Shown in pieces: positions 33,072 through 41,663 of a DNA stretch of 46,479 bases. The stretch covers positions 1 to 46,479 of the forward strand of contig JAEOTV010000054.1 in assembly GCA_016839635.1 (NCBI GenBank), in the 5' to 3' direction. Under the pieces are notes generated by a model. That model made no database searches, was not told the origin of the DNA, and worked only from the letters and a program-made list of their open reading frames with translations. Position 1 is the first letter of the stretch, and every line of letters starts with the position of its first letter. This DNA is from Promethearchaeota archaeon. GTDB taxonomy: Archaea; Asgardarchaeota; Lokiarchaeia; Sigynarchaeales; SOKP01. The position numbers and the translations under genes are program-made.

Positions 33072-34232
33072 ATGAACATTGAAACGTTAAAAGCATTATT
33101 AGACATTTCTAATCGAAAGGAACTATATAAAAAAATTCTAAATGAGTTAGAACAGGTTAAGAATTTAAACTATACTAGTTATATGATATATGAGTGCTCT
33201 GAAAGCATTATACCTGTCATAAAAATCGCTAAGAACACTAATTTTGATGAAATTAACCATGTAAAGATCTTTATTGGTGCTCAACATAATGAATACAATG
33301 GTTTATTTAGTATTTTGAAATTTTTTAAATTAATACGAGAAGAACAAATCAAAATTACTGAAGTTTTGAGATCTAATCAGATCTTATTTTTTCTACCATT
33401 ATTAAATTCTTATGGGTTCATAAACCCTAATAAACATAATAAATCAGGTTATTATTTGGAAAATGGTACAAATCTTAATAGATTTTGGTGTAGAGCATTC
33501 GCCCCGGAATATAAAAATGGAACTATAGATTTAAAGGATCTTTCACAACCCAAGCAAGTTATTATTGTAAAACAATTATTGCAAAAATATTGGGATAAAA
33601 AAGATATTAATCTATATATACTTGATTTTCATGAGACTTCATTACTAGAACGATTTCCAATTGAATTAAGTATAAATTTAAATCCTTTTTATAAGTTTGA
33701 TCATTGGCTTAAAGAAGGGATAGTGTTAAATATTATAAAATTATACGGGATCCCTTATTACCGAAAACCCTTATTTTTCAAATGTAATTCCTCTGCTGAT
33801 CATACACATTTAAATTTAACTCAAAAACAATTTGAGAGTTTTCTAGAAAAATTCCATGATTATATGTCAAAAAACCAGGGAAAGGGTAAATTACCCTTTT
33901 ATTTTTGCTATAGTGACAAGAGTAAAGATTATTGTTTGAAATTAGCAAAGATGGTGTATAATATTTTAAAAGATGAATTATGGGAAACTTACTTCCCTGC
34001 GTTTAATCATAGTTTCATCAATCATGGATGTTTTGTAAATATGAGTAATGTGACTTCTCGCTCAAATGTTTATTCTATGGAATTAGAATCTCAGAAACAT
34101 TTTTTTAATATTTTTGAAGAAATCAATAAATCAAAATCAGATCCTAAATATTTCGAAAATAAACTCCATCTTATTGATGTTAGCATAGATTTAGCACTTG
34201 AAGCTATAAAAGTAATGATTAATTTAATTTGA
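33072..34232 (+). CDS. M14/AstE-like zinc metallohydrolase
   Basis: Predicted metallocarboxypeptidase or amidohydrolase of 386 residues. Likely active-site elements in family order: GAQHNEYNG with H72 and E74, NGTNLNRFW with R137, DFHET with H187, and MELES with E337/E339. In canonical M14 proteins the first zinc pair is HxxE; here it is HNE, one residue shorter. The ATG at 33072 follows the ATP-grasp stop (TGA, one base, ATG); an in-frame TTG at 33063 would overlap. No signal peptide, so it acts in the cytoplasm. Context suggests it cleaves bonds made by the adjacent ligase; that is inference. Confidence 0.72.
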   Translation: MNIETLKALLDISNRKELYKKILNELEQVKNLNYTSYMIYECSESIIPVIKIAKNTNFDEINHVKIFIGAQHNEYNGLFSILKFFKLIREEQIKITEVLRSNQILFFLPLLNSYGFINPNKHNKSGYYLENGTNLNRFWCRAFAPEYKNGTIDLKDLSQPKQVIIVKQLLQKYWDKKDINLYILDFHETSLLERFPIELSINLNPFYKFDHWLKEGIVLNIIKLYGIPYYRKPLFFKCNSSADHTHLNLTQKQFESFLEKFHDYMSKNQGKGKLPFYFCYSDKSKDYCLKLAKMVYNILKDELWETYFPAFNHSFINHGCFVNMSNVTSRSNVYSMELESQKHFFNIFEEINKSKSDPKYFENKLHLIDVSIDLALEAIKVMINLI

Positions 34233-34242
34233 AGATCCACTT

Positions 34243-35241
34243 TTATGATTTTAAAAAATAGAGAGTACTTCCAACTAATATACATTCGTTTTTTTTCTGT
34301 GAATGTCCCCCTTTCTTTAATATGAGTATATTTCTCTCAGGAGATTCTAAGATCATTTTATTTTCTTTCAAATTTTTGTATTTTATAACTCTATCGTTTT
34401 TACAGTGTATTAACATAACCCTATTAGAGAAATGTTTCCACTCTTCTAATGTTAATTCTTTTTTTACTTTTTTCATCAAGAGATATGGGGATAACTGGTA
34501 GTTTTCTTCGGGATTGGGGAATATTTTCACTCCTTTAATTAAATAACTCAACAGAACAATAGGATTATATTTTGGGATATTTTGTTTGTATTGAGACATT
34601 GAAGAAATCGCGATAATTTTTTCAATTTCTCTATTTGCAAATCCTCCAGATAAAACCGTAATAGCACCTATACTAAAACCAATACAAGAGATTTTCATAT
34701 TTGAAAATTCTTCTTGATTTTTAACCCACTCAATGATTATTTTAAAATCCTTAATTCTATCTAAAAAATCACTTCTTTTTCCTGCTTTTTTAGATTTTCC
34801 TGTCCCTCTAGCATCATAAGCTAAAACAACATAACCTTGGTAGGCAAGTGGATAATAGAAATACTCAAGTGTTTCTTTCGTGTCAGAAAACCCATGACAG
34901 AGTATAATTAAAGTATTTTTTAATTGAATTTTTGCTTGATTCTGATTCTTTACCAGATTTGCGGATATAAGTCCATTAGAAACATGTATTTTTATGTTAG
35001 ATACTTCTAAATCTTTATAAAAAAGTTTTGGCCAACGATCAAACCAGAGATCACGAAACGAAAAATAAATCTCAAAGGGAGTATACACTATTAAAAAAGT
35101 AGTAATTGATAAGATGAAACATCTTGAAAAAGCAGCTGTATAACATGGATTTCCTAACCATATATTTACTTCCCAGATATACCAACTAAATAAAACATCA
35201 ATAATTATTAATATAATGCGTTTATGTATATTTGAAAGCAA
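34243..35241 (-). CDS. Membrane-anchored alpha/beta hydrolase
   Basis: Serine hydrolase of 332 residues. Two hydrophobic helices at the N-terminus (IILIIIDVLFSWYIW near 9-23 and FILSITTFLIVYTPFEIYF near 42-60) likely anchor it, and the catalytic domain follows. It has LIILCHGFSDTKETLEYF near 110, YDARGTGKS, the nucleophile motif GFSIGA near 190, Asp in HCKNDRVI and His in KKGGHSQ. The start is TTG at 35241 with GTGGA as ribosome site. The M14-like gene converges on it, with 10 bases between stops. Acts at the membrane, probably on esters; substrate unknown. Confidence 0.83.
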   Translation of the reverse strand: MLSNIHKRIILIIIDVLFSWYIWEVNIWLGNPCYTAAFSRCFILSITTFLIVYTPFEIYFSFRDLWFDRWPKLFYKDLEVSNIKIHVSNGLISANLVKNQNQAKIQLKNTLIILCHGFSDTKETLEYFYYPLAYQGYVVLAYDARGTGKSKKAGKRSDFLDRIKDFKIIIEWVKNQEEFSNMKISCIGFSIGAITVLSGGFANREIEKIIAISSMSQYKQNIPKYNPIVLLSYLIKGVKIFPNPEENYQLSPYLLMKKVKKELTLEEWKHFSNRVMLIHCKNDRVIKYKNLKENKMILESPERNILILKKGGHSQKKNECILVGSTLYFLKS

Positions 35242-35311
35242 AATATTCCACTAAAAAATATAATCAAGAATGAATTTAGCGTTAATATAATAAAAAAATA
35301 ATATATTATTG

Positions 35312-35626
35312 TTATGGCTTTTTTGGTTTTGGGCACCCATAATCATGAGCAATTTTACAATCCGGTTTGCTCTTCAAACCTGGGCAAGGTTTACATTTTA
35401 CATCTCGTAACATCTTGACCATATCATCAACTTCCATACCAAGTTCTTCTTCCTCAGTCTCCTCCGCAATCATTTCATCATCATCAGGGATTTCATAAAC
35501 GACATCTTCTTCTAAATCATCTTTCCAATCAGTTAGATCTAGTATTTCGTCTCCATCTTCATCTACTTTTCCACTTGGAAGTTCTAAATCTTCATCTTCA
35601 TTTGGAGCACTCTTTTTTTTAGCCAT
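35312..35626 (-). CDS. Highly acidic small protein with C-terminal four-cysteine motif
   Basis: Unrecognised 104-residue protein. After a short basic start (MAKKKSAPNEDED), residues ~10-75 are dominated by Asp and Glu. The tail has four cysteines in C-x2-C-x9-C-x7-C spacing (CKPCPGLKSKPDC, then YGCPKPKKP), likely a zinc or iron-sulfur site. The ATG at 35626 is preferred to a GTG at 35638 because GTGAT lies correctly upstream. An acidic body could mimic nucleic acid or bind basic partners; unproven. Lies between the methyltransferase and hydrolase genes on the same strand. Confidence 0.72.
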   Translation of the reverse strand: MAKKKSAPNEDEDLELPSGKVDEDGDEILDLTDWKDDLEEDVVYEIPDDDEMIAEETEEEELGMEVDDMVKMLRDVKCKPCPGLKSKPDCKIAHDYGCPKPKKP

Positions 35627-35743
35627 AGTTCTTATCACAATTTTAATTGATTTTTTCTATTTAATATTTTAAATATATAATCTTTGTTAAAATTTAATTT
35701 TAATTCGATTGTGCCCAAAGATTGACGATTTTAAAATTAGCTT

Positions 35744-37840
35744 TCAACTGAAATTGTTTTTCATTAGGCTGTCTATTTGATTTATTAAACCTGTATTGTT
35801 GTATAATCGGATATACAGTTTTTTTATTTTTATCAAAATAGAATCTAATTCATTTAATGAAAAGATTTTATAATTAATAATATCGAATCGGGGAATTAAA
35901 AATTTCTGTGGAACTTTTTGCAGTTCTATTTTTAAATCGAATAAATCTCTTATTAAATAATAATCTATATTAGACTTTAAATAAAAATCGTCTAAAAATA
36001 ATAAGTTCACCAAAGAATTGCTCAAATCTTTAAAAAAATTAAGATAAGTCAATATTTCATTATAGTATTTGTGACGAAATCTCTCGAGTTCAGGATTTCT
36101 TATAATTTCAGGATCTTTTGAGTCAAGATCATAATTTAATTGTGAAAGTAGTTGTAGAATTTTTCCCAAATGTGATAAAAACATGGGAAATTTTCTTGGC
36201 ATTGGTAATCTTTTAATAAAACTACCATTAAATCTTAAATACCCTCCAGCCATATGTAATGTACTAAATAATGTTTTAAATACCAAATCCAATAAGTTCG
36301 AATTTAAAATTGTTAAAAGACTGAAAAATTGATCAGTTTTAAATGACGCAATTTTTATGAAATAAAGACCTGTTATGTTTGAAAATACCCCTGGATCATA
36401 ACAACACGTTAAATCTTTTGCGATTTCCCTGAAAATTAATTTTTCGCTATTAAGTGCGCTCCAAATATGCTTGAAATTAGAATTATAATTAAAATATGAA
36501 ATTCTAATATCTTTACCTACAATTTTTATTCGTTTATTAAATTTAACGTAGTATTTTTCTATATTACCTGTTCCAATTAATAACAAATCATTATTAGATT
36601 GGCGTTCATCACTGATATTATCAAAATGTTTGCTATACTTTAGAAAACCAAAAGGCCTATATATAATTTTTAAATCTTCAAAGGTTTCAGCAAATGTTTT
36701 ATAATTTGAATATAAAAATGAGATTAATTCAATATTTCCTGAGATTGGTATTACTTTAGAAGGAAACGTTTTGATTAAATTTTGAAGGAACTTTATAGTC
36801 TTAATTGGATTAGCTTCATTTAAATCACTCAATTTATTGTAATTTTTAATAATGATTTCTTGATCCTCGCTTTGTTTAGCTTTTTTTAAAGATATAACTA
36901 CAGGATATGTAGCTGCGTTTTGAAATACTGGTAGAGACGATATATTTATGATTTCTTTAATTTCTGATTCGTTTAATAATAAACCCCTTATTTTAACACC
37001 ATAATCAGCAGATAAGAATTTATTAGGTAAAATGAATGAGAGATATCCATCATCTTCTAATAATTCTAAAGATCTTTCAATAAAAAGTATTGAAAGATCA
37101 AATAAACGATAAGCCGTTTTGTATCTCTTTGTTAATCTTTTCTTAAATTCTCTATCATTTATTTTTTTATTTTCCACATACGGGGGATTACCAATTATTA
37201 TATTAAATTTATTAGAGTTAAATTCTAAAAGGAAATCTACGTTGAAAATGTTAAAATCTAAATCTAATTCCTCAATGATTTGGTCAATATTCTTTAGGTT
37301 TAAACTCTCTAAGTTATGATTCTGAAAAATGATGTGGTTTTGATTAGAAGAAAGTAACCATTTAATAAGCCTTAGTTTTGAGATAATAATAGCAGAGTGT
37401 TCAATTTCGATCCCATAAAGATTTTTTTCAATTATTGTTTTTTTAATATCAAAATCAGAGAAATTTGGTTCAAAAATTCTATATACACGATAAAGTTTTT
37501 CAGCCAAATTTATCAAAAATCTCCCAGAGCCACAAGAAGGATCTAATATTCTTATGTTTTTGATTATTTTATTTAAATTCTCTTTAGTTTTTTGATTTTT
37601 AATAATTGAAAGAAATTCTTTTTCTAAATTTGATTTGCCTTTAATATTATTATCAGAAGATAAAAATTTTCCAAAATAAATTCTAAAAATGTTAGATACA
37701 ATGTAATCTACAACTTGGTTTGGAGTATAGATTGTTCCAAGATTCCGTTTCTTATTTTTTTCAAGAAATTTTTCATTTTCAAAACTTTCAATGCGTTTCC
37801 CAATATATATTGATAACTTTTGAAGTATTGATTCTTCCAT
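35744..37840 (-). CDS. Eco57I/TaqI-like adenine-N6 DNA methyltransferase, orphan
   Basis: SAM-dependent DNA methyltransferase of 698 residues. Motif I is LDPSCGSGRFLINLA near 100 and the catalytic motif IV is IIGNPPYVENK near 216. An N-terminal helical part (GTIYTPNQVVDYIV) precedes them. The C-terminal ~300 residues resemble the TaqI-type target-recognition domain (KIVGKDIRISYF, TGLYFIKI, LHMAGGYLRFNGSFIKRLPM). No nuclease motif (PD-ExK type) is evident at the N-terminus, and no restriction or BREX genes lie nearby, so it may methylate alone. Divergent from the phosphatase gene across 111 bases. Confidence 0.88.
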   Translation of the reverse strand: MEESILQKLSIYIGKRIESFENEKFLEKNKKRNLGTIYTPNQVVDYIVSNIFRIYFGKFLSSDNNIKGKSNLEKEFLSIIKNQKTKENLNKIIKNIRILDPSCGSGRFLINLAEKLYRVYRIFEPNFSDFDIKKTIIEKNLYGIEIEHSAIIISKLRLIKWLLSSNQNHIIFQNHNLESLNLKNIDQIIEELDLDFNIFNVDFLLEFNSNKFNIIIGNPPYVENKKINDREFKKRLTKRYKTAYRLFDLSILFIERSLELLEDDGYLSFILPNKFLSADYGVKIRGLLLNESEIKEIINISSLPVFQNAATYPVVISLKKAKQSEDQEIIIKNYNKLSDLNEANPIKTIKFLQNLIKTFPSKVIPISGNIELISFLYSNYKTFAETFEDLKIIYRPFGFLKYSKHFDNISDERQSNNDLLLIGTGNIEKYYVKFNKRIKIVGKDIRISYFNYNSNFKHIWSALNSEKLIFREIAKDLTCCYDPGVFSNITGLYFIKIASFKTDQFFSLLTILNSNLLDLVFKTLFSTLHMAGGYLRFNGSFIKRLPMPRKFPMFLSHLGKILQLLSQLNYDLDSKDPEIIRNPELERFRHKYYNEILTYLNFFKDLSNSLVNLLFLDDFYLKSNIDYYLIRDLFDLKIELQKVPQKFLIPRFDIINYKIFSLNELDSILIKIKKLYIRLYNNTGLINQIDSLMKNNFS

Positions 37841-37951
37841 TGAAATTTATCTTTATATTTTAAATTCCTTTATTTATAAAAATAAAAGAAACTATAATAA
37901 AAATAATAGAGTTATTAAAAAGATAATTAAAGGAAAACAAGTAGTCCAATT

Positions 37952-38845
37952 TTGAATTTAATTGAAAAATCAGTTTTATATGATATAATAAACCAATCAC
38001 AGAAAATCTCTGCTCTAAAATTTAATATTATTTCAAATATTTTAAAGACAGTTAAAAATATTTTAGAAGACGAAAATTTAATCTTAGAGTTAAATTTTAA
38101 AGAAAATGTTGAAGAAGTTTATGTAATAGGAGATATACATGGAGATTTGGAGTCCTTAACTAGATTAATTGAAATTATTAATCACAATAACCCGAAAATC
38201 GTCATTTTTTTAGGAGATATTGTTGATCGTGGACCAAAACAATTTGAGTGTTTATTGATTGTATTAGTATTAAAGATTCTTTACCCTTCAAAATATTATT
38301 TTTTAAGAGGAAATCATGAATCTTTAGAAATAAATGAATATTATGGTTTCTATCAAGATTTTGTTTCAAGATTTAATGATCCTAGTAAATTCAATGAAAT
38401 TTTAAGCATTTATAATGTATTACCGATATGTGCATTAATTAATAGAGAAATTTTATGTTTACACGGAGGGATTCCAGATGATAATGATATTTTAAAGAAC
38501 CTACAAGGTCAAAAATGCAAGAATTTTAGAGAAGTATTCAATTCAAATGGAGAGGGGATTTATCAAATTATGTGGAATGACCCTAAATCTGAATTAGAAG
38601 GGTTTTCCGACAGTTTTAGAGGCCCCGGAATTAAGTTTTTCGGAAATGATGTTTTTGAGAATTTTATGAAATATAATGATCTTAAATACATAATTAGAGC
38701 ACATGAACACTTTCCCGAAGGATATCGATGGTTTTTCAATAAAAAATTGTTATCTATATTTTCATCAGCTAATTATCGAGGATCAAATCCAGCATCTTAT
38801 GCAATACTTAGAAAAAATGAAGTCATTCCAAAATTATTGGATTAA
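37952..38845 (+). CDS. PPP-family serine/threonine protein phosphatase
   Basis: Metallophosphatase of 297 residues with the complete eukaryote-like PPP signature: GDIHGD near 69, GDIVDRGP near 90, RGNHES near 117, LHGG near 171, MWNDP near 208 and RAHEHFPEGYR near 250, ending in FSSANYRG. These residues hold the two metals and the phosphate. An N-terminal ~60-residue helical part has no clear match. The frame has no early ATG; a TTG at 37952 is taken as start, without strong ribosome site. Eukaryote-type PPP enzymes are patchy in archaea. Its substrates are unknown. Confidence 0.9.
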   Translation: MNLIEKSVLYDIINQSQKISALKFNIISNILKTVKNILEDENLILELNFKENVEEVYVIGDIHGDLESLTRLIEIINHNNPKIVIFLGDIVDRGPKQFECLLIVLVLKILYPSKYYFLRGNHESLEINEYYGFYQDFVSRFNDPSKFNEILSIYNVLPICALINREILCLHGGIPDDNDILKNLQGQKCKNFREVFNSNGEGIYQIMWNDPKSELEGFSDSFRGPGIKFFGNDVFENFMKYNDLKYIIRAHEHFPEGYRWFFNKKLLSIFSSANYRGSNPASYAILRKNEVIPKLLD

Positions 38846-38868
38846 TAAAACTAATCCTACATTATTAT

Positions 38869-39132
38869 CTATGTAAGCTGAGAAGCATCCGGTTTTATGA
38901 ATAGGAGATTGTTACCCCGAATGAATATCTCATTGTATTTAGCTACAGGTAAATTGTCAATCATCTCTGTAGCGTTTTCTAATATCATGTTCATGTAAGC
39001 ATCGATTTCCTTTAATAACCCTCTATATTCGGTTCCATCTTTTAATCTGAGTAAAATTACTGAACCTTGGCTATTTTGCAAAATTTGTAAAGGGTTTTTC
39101 GATCTCTGTTGATTATTATCTCGACTTGACAT
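38869..39132 (-). CDS. Lsm/Sm-like RNA-binding protein
   Basis: Sm-fold protein of 87 residues that forms a ring and binds U-rich RNA. Sm1 is GSVILLRLKDGTEYRGLLKEIDAYMNMIL in pattern (positions ~23-51), and Sm2 is IFIRGNNLLFIKP near 69-81. The N-terminal extension is rich in Asn, Gln and Arg. It lies between a convergent phosphatase gene and a divergent methyltransferase gene. Archaeal Lsm proteins bind tRNA and small RNAs. Confidence 0.93.
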   Translation of the reverse strand: MSSRDNNQQRSKNPLQILQNSQGSVILLRLKDGTEYRGLLKEIDAYMNMILENATEMIDNLPVAKYNEIFIRGNNLLFIKPDASQLT

Positions 39133-39243
39133 TTTTAATTCTTATATCAAAAAATTATTATTATATTTATAGAAAAGATAATTTAAAGATAGCATTTTTT
39201 AAATTAAAACCTTACGACCTAAAAAAAACAAGCTAAAATTTGT

Positions 39244-39858
39244 TTGGTTATCACCTTGGAAGAGCACTCTACAAGTCATAATAAGAAAGAGAAAATTATC
39301 AGGGACTATAATAAGACGGCACATTTTTACGATAAGAGATATCGTCGAATACAGGGAGAGAAATATGAAATTGTACTAAATAATTACAGAGTAAATGGAA
39401 GTCATATTTTAGATTTGGGTTGTGGTACAGGATTATTTTTTGAATATATTATAAAAGTCTTATTGCATAAAGAAGAAATCAAATTTAATTATGTAGGAGT
39501 AGACATCTCTTGGAATATGCTATTAGAATTCAAATCAAAAATTATTAACACTAATTATAGGAATTATAATCCAAATTTAATTTTGGGTGATATTGATTGT
39601 TTACCTTTTAGAGAGAATATATTTGTATCAGTTTTTGCCCTTACTTCCTTTCAAAATTTACCTCATACTAAAGGTGCAATTAAAGAATCATTTAGAGTTA
39701 GTAAAAATAACGGTATGTTTAAATTATCAATATTGAAGAAAAAATTAGATTTAGATTCACTATTGAAGATATTTAATACTAAGATTAGTGATCTAATTAT
39801 AACAAAAAATGATAATTTAGAAGATGTTGTGATTCAAGGGATCGTATTAAAAGAATAA
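39244..39858 (+). CDS. Class I SAM-dependent methyltransferase
   Basis: Rossmann-fold methyltransferase of 204 residues. Motif I is ILDLGCGTGLFFE near 55, the acidic end of strand 2 is YVGVDIS, GDIDCLPFREN follows, and the VFALTSFQNLP segment takes the motif IV position. It is similar to small-molecule (UbiE-like) methyltransferases. A TTG at 39244 opens the frame; a second TTG at 39256 is possible, and there is no strong ribosome site. The C-terminus is short. Substrate cannot be predicted. Confidence 0.82.
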   Translation: MVITLEEHSTSHNKKEKIIRDYNKTAHFYDKRYRRIQGEKYEIVLNNYRVNGSHILDLGCGTGLFFEYIIKVLLHKEEIKFNYVGVDISWNMLLEFKSKIINTNYRNYNPNLILGDIDCLPFRENIFVSVFALTSFQNLPHTKGAIKESFRVSKNNGMFKLSILKKKLDLDSLLKIFNTKISDLIITKNDNLEDVVIQGIVLKE

Positions 39859-39872
39859 GAATTTTTTATATC

Positions 39873-40748
39873 CTAATTATAAAACGATTCAAGAATGTCT
39901 TGTATGCTACTTTCAATTTTATATTTTTTTTGGAAATAATTACATATATTCTCAATATCCCTTTCTAAAAGCGATTTAGCATTAGGATGATCAGTTGGGA
40001 CCCATTGTAACCAATCAATTAATAAAATATTTCCTTTTTCATCAATAACAATATTAAATTCACCTAAATCGCCATGTATCATGTTTGCTTTTTTATATAT
40101 AATTTTATATTGTTTTATAATTTTATTAAATATTTTTAGAGGTTTTTCTATATCTTTATAATAAACTAATTCTTTTCCTCTCAAATAGGACATTATAATT
40201 ATATGTCTATTATATCCTATTGGTTTTGGAGTATTTAATCTTTGTATATAAATCTTTTCAAGAGCTTCATATTCTTTTTTTGCAGCAAGTCTATTCACAT
40301 AAAGCCAAGACAGGTGACTTCTTTCTCCAATAATATCTCTCAGTTGTTTTATACTTTTAAAGCTTGTTCTCCCCATCCGATAAAATTTCGCGGCAAAAAT
40401 ATTTTTATCATCATCCATACAGCTATATACATCTGATTCTTTGCCTTTACCAATAAAAGGCCCCAATTGGCTAATTATATTTTTTTCAACTAAAGTATGC
40501 AACGCAAGTAAATCATATGCCTTAGAATTAAGTGTGTAGGCAATTTTGTGTTTGGAAGCGTCTCTAATAATCAAATCAAGTTTATGAACTTTCTTTAAAC
40601 GGAAAAGTGTCTCATCCATCTTATAACGAGAATAGAACTTGATATTATTTACAGTAACATACTCTGATCTTTTCATCCCAATCTCAATTGCCATAAGTAT
40701 TCTAAGATCTTCCTTTTCGAGTTTAGTAAGAAGGTTTGCTACTTGCAC
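39873..40748 (-). CDS. rio2: RIO2-type serine protein kinase
   Basis: Atypical kinase/ATPase needed for late small-subunit ribosome maturation in archaea and eukaryotes. It has 291 residues. The N-terminal winged helix (1-85) is diagnostic of RIO2. The ATP loop is GKGKESDVY (100-108), with lysine K121, catalytic MIHGDLGEFN (D227, N232) and metal-binding LIDW (D245). The usual IDFPQ becomes IDWLQ. The gene follows the gelsolin-like membrane protein gene on the same strand by 11 bases, so the two are probably co-transcribed. Confidence 0.94.
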   Translation of the reverse strand: MQVANLLTKLEKEDLRILMAIEIGMKRSEYVTVNNIKFYSRYKMDETLFRLKKVHKLDLIIRDASKHKIAYTLNSKAYDLLALHTLVEKNIISQLGPFIGKGKESDVYSCMDDDKNIFAAKFYRMGRTSFKSIKQLRDIIGERSHLSWLYVNRLAAKKEYEALEKIYIQRLNTPKPIGYNRHIIIMSYLRGKELVYYKDIEKPLKIFNKIIKQYKIIYKKANMIHGDLGEFNIVIDEKGNILLIDWLQWVPTDHPNAKSLLERDIENICNYFQKKYKIESSIQDILESFYN

Positions 40749-40759
40749 ACTTATATCAG

Positions 40760-41542
40760 CTAAAAAATGAATTTTCGATATGTCTTGAAAAAAGATAATA
40801 ATTTATATATATTTGGTATTTCAAAAATCAGTAAAGCTACTAAACTCAACAGCAAAAAGATGAAAATATCTTTCGGTAATATAAGATAAGTAGTTGGTGT
40901 TGAGCCTTCTTGAAATAAAAATAAAAAAATCCCTTGATTTAAGTAAATAACTAATCCTATTGAAATTATTATACTGTTTATAGAAAATATTATAACTTGG
41001 TTTTCATGTTCAATTATTCCAATCAAAATGTTGATGGAGAAAAATAAAAGGGTAATTAATGTGATTGCTTTTGAATAATTGATCCAGCTTGCATAACTTA
41101 TGTTATTGACTTGATAATATCCTAAAAATCTTGACCAAAAAAAAGAGGTACCTAAATTTAAAAATGAGAGGAGCGGTAAAATTACTGTAATTATAATGGA
41201 AATGCTGTAAACCCGTATAGTGGTAAATCTGCTAAATTTTAAATTTTTCTTTTGTCCTAATTTCATTGATTCTAATAATGAATCAAGCTTGTTTTGAATA
41301 TGATTCGGAAAATTCTTCTTTGCCATAACTAACTGGATATTCAAATCTGGATAGTTAGAAATTAATTGTTTAATTTGTCTATATCCTTTTCTAAATTTTC
41401 CTTTTTTGCTTTTTGGACCATTCCAAAGATATAAATTTTCGTTTTTCTCATCTAAAATTGCACAGATGTCTTGAGATAGTAGACGATGCTCTTCCTCGAT
41501 CCAATGAGATTTAGAATCATCAAATATGAATATTCTTAGCAT
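40760..41542 (-). CDS. Membrane protein with N-terminal gelsolin-like domain
   Basis: Protein of 260 residues. Residues ~1-100 are soluble; 20-72 follow the gelsolin repeat pattern (LLSQDICAILDEKNENLYLW, then NGPKSKKG), with the LxSxD...LD...LYxWxG signature and a following helix (FRKGYRQIKQLI). Four hydrophobic helices follow at about 110-130, 157-178, 182-202 and 222-243. Gelsolin-family proteins bind and sever actin, and Asgard archaea encode profilin, gelsolin and actin homologues. A membrane-bound single domain would link actin-like filaments to membrane, but this is inferred from a short motif. Upstream of rio2 in the same transcript. Confidence 0.6.
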   Translation of the reverse strand: MLRIFIFDDSKSHWIEEEHRLLSQDICAILDEKNENLYLWNGPKSKKGKFRKGYRQIKQLISNYPDLNIQLVMAKKNFPNHIQNKLDSLLESMKLGQKKNLKFSRFTTIRVYSISIIITVILPLLSFLNLGTSFFWSRFLGYYQVNNISYASWINYSKAITLITLLFFSINILIGIIEHENQVIIFSINSIIISIGLVIYLNQGIFLFLFQEGSTPTTYLILPKDIFIFLLLSLVALLIFEIPNIYKLLSFFKTYRKFIF

Positions 41543-41615
41543 CTAATATCAACTTAACTTAACTAAAATAAGCTTTTATTTTTTTCTATAATTATTGGAT
41601 AAATAAATTAAAACT

Positions 41616-41625
41616 AAAAAAAAAA
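41616..41625 (-). terminator. Probable T-tract terminator after porB
   Basis: Ten consecutive T residues on the minus strand, about 40 bases after the porB stop codon and before the gelsolin-like gene. Archaeal-type termination signal. Confidence 0.45.
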
Positions 41626-41663
41626 GTACATTAATTTTAACCGATTCTTTAGTAAGTAAAAAT

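Noticed and set aside
35744..37840. Complete Type IIG restriction-modification enzyme or BREX PglX
   Set aside because: No nuclease motif is seen, the length is below PglX, and no other BREX or restriction genes are present.
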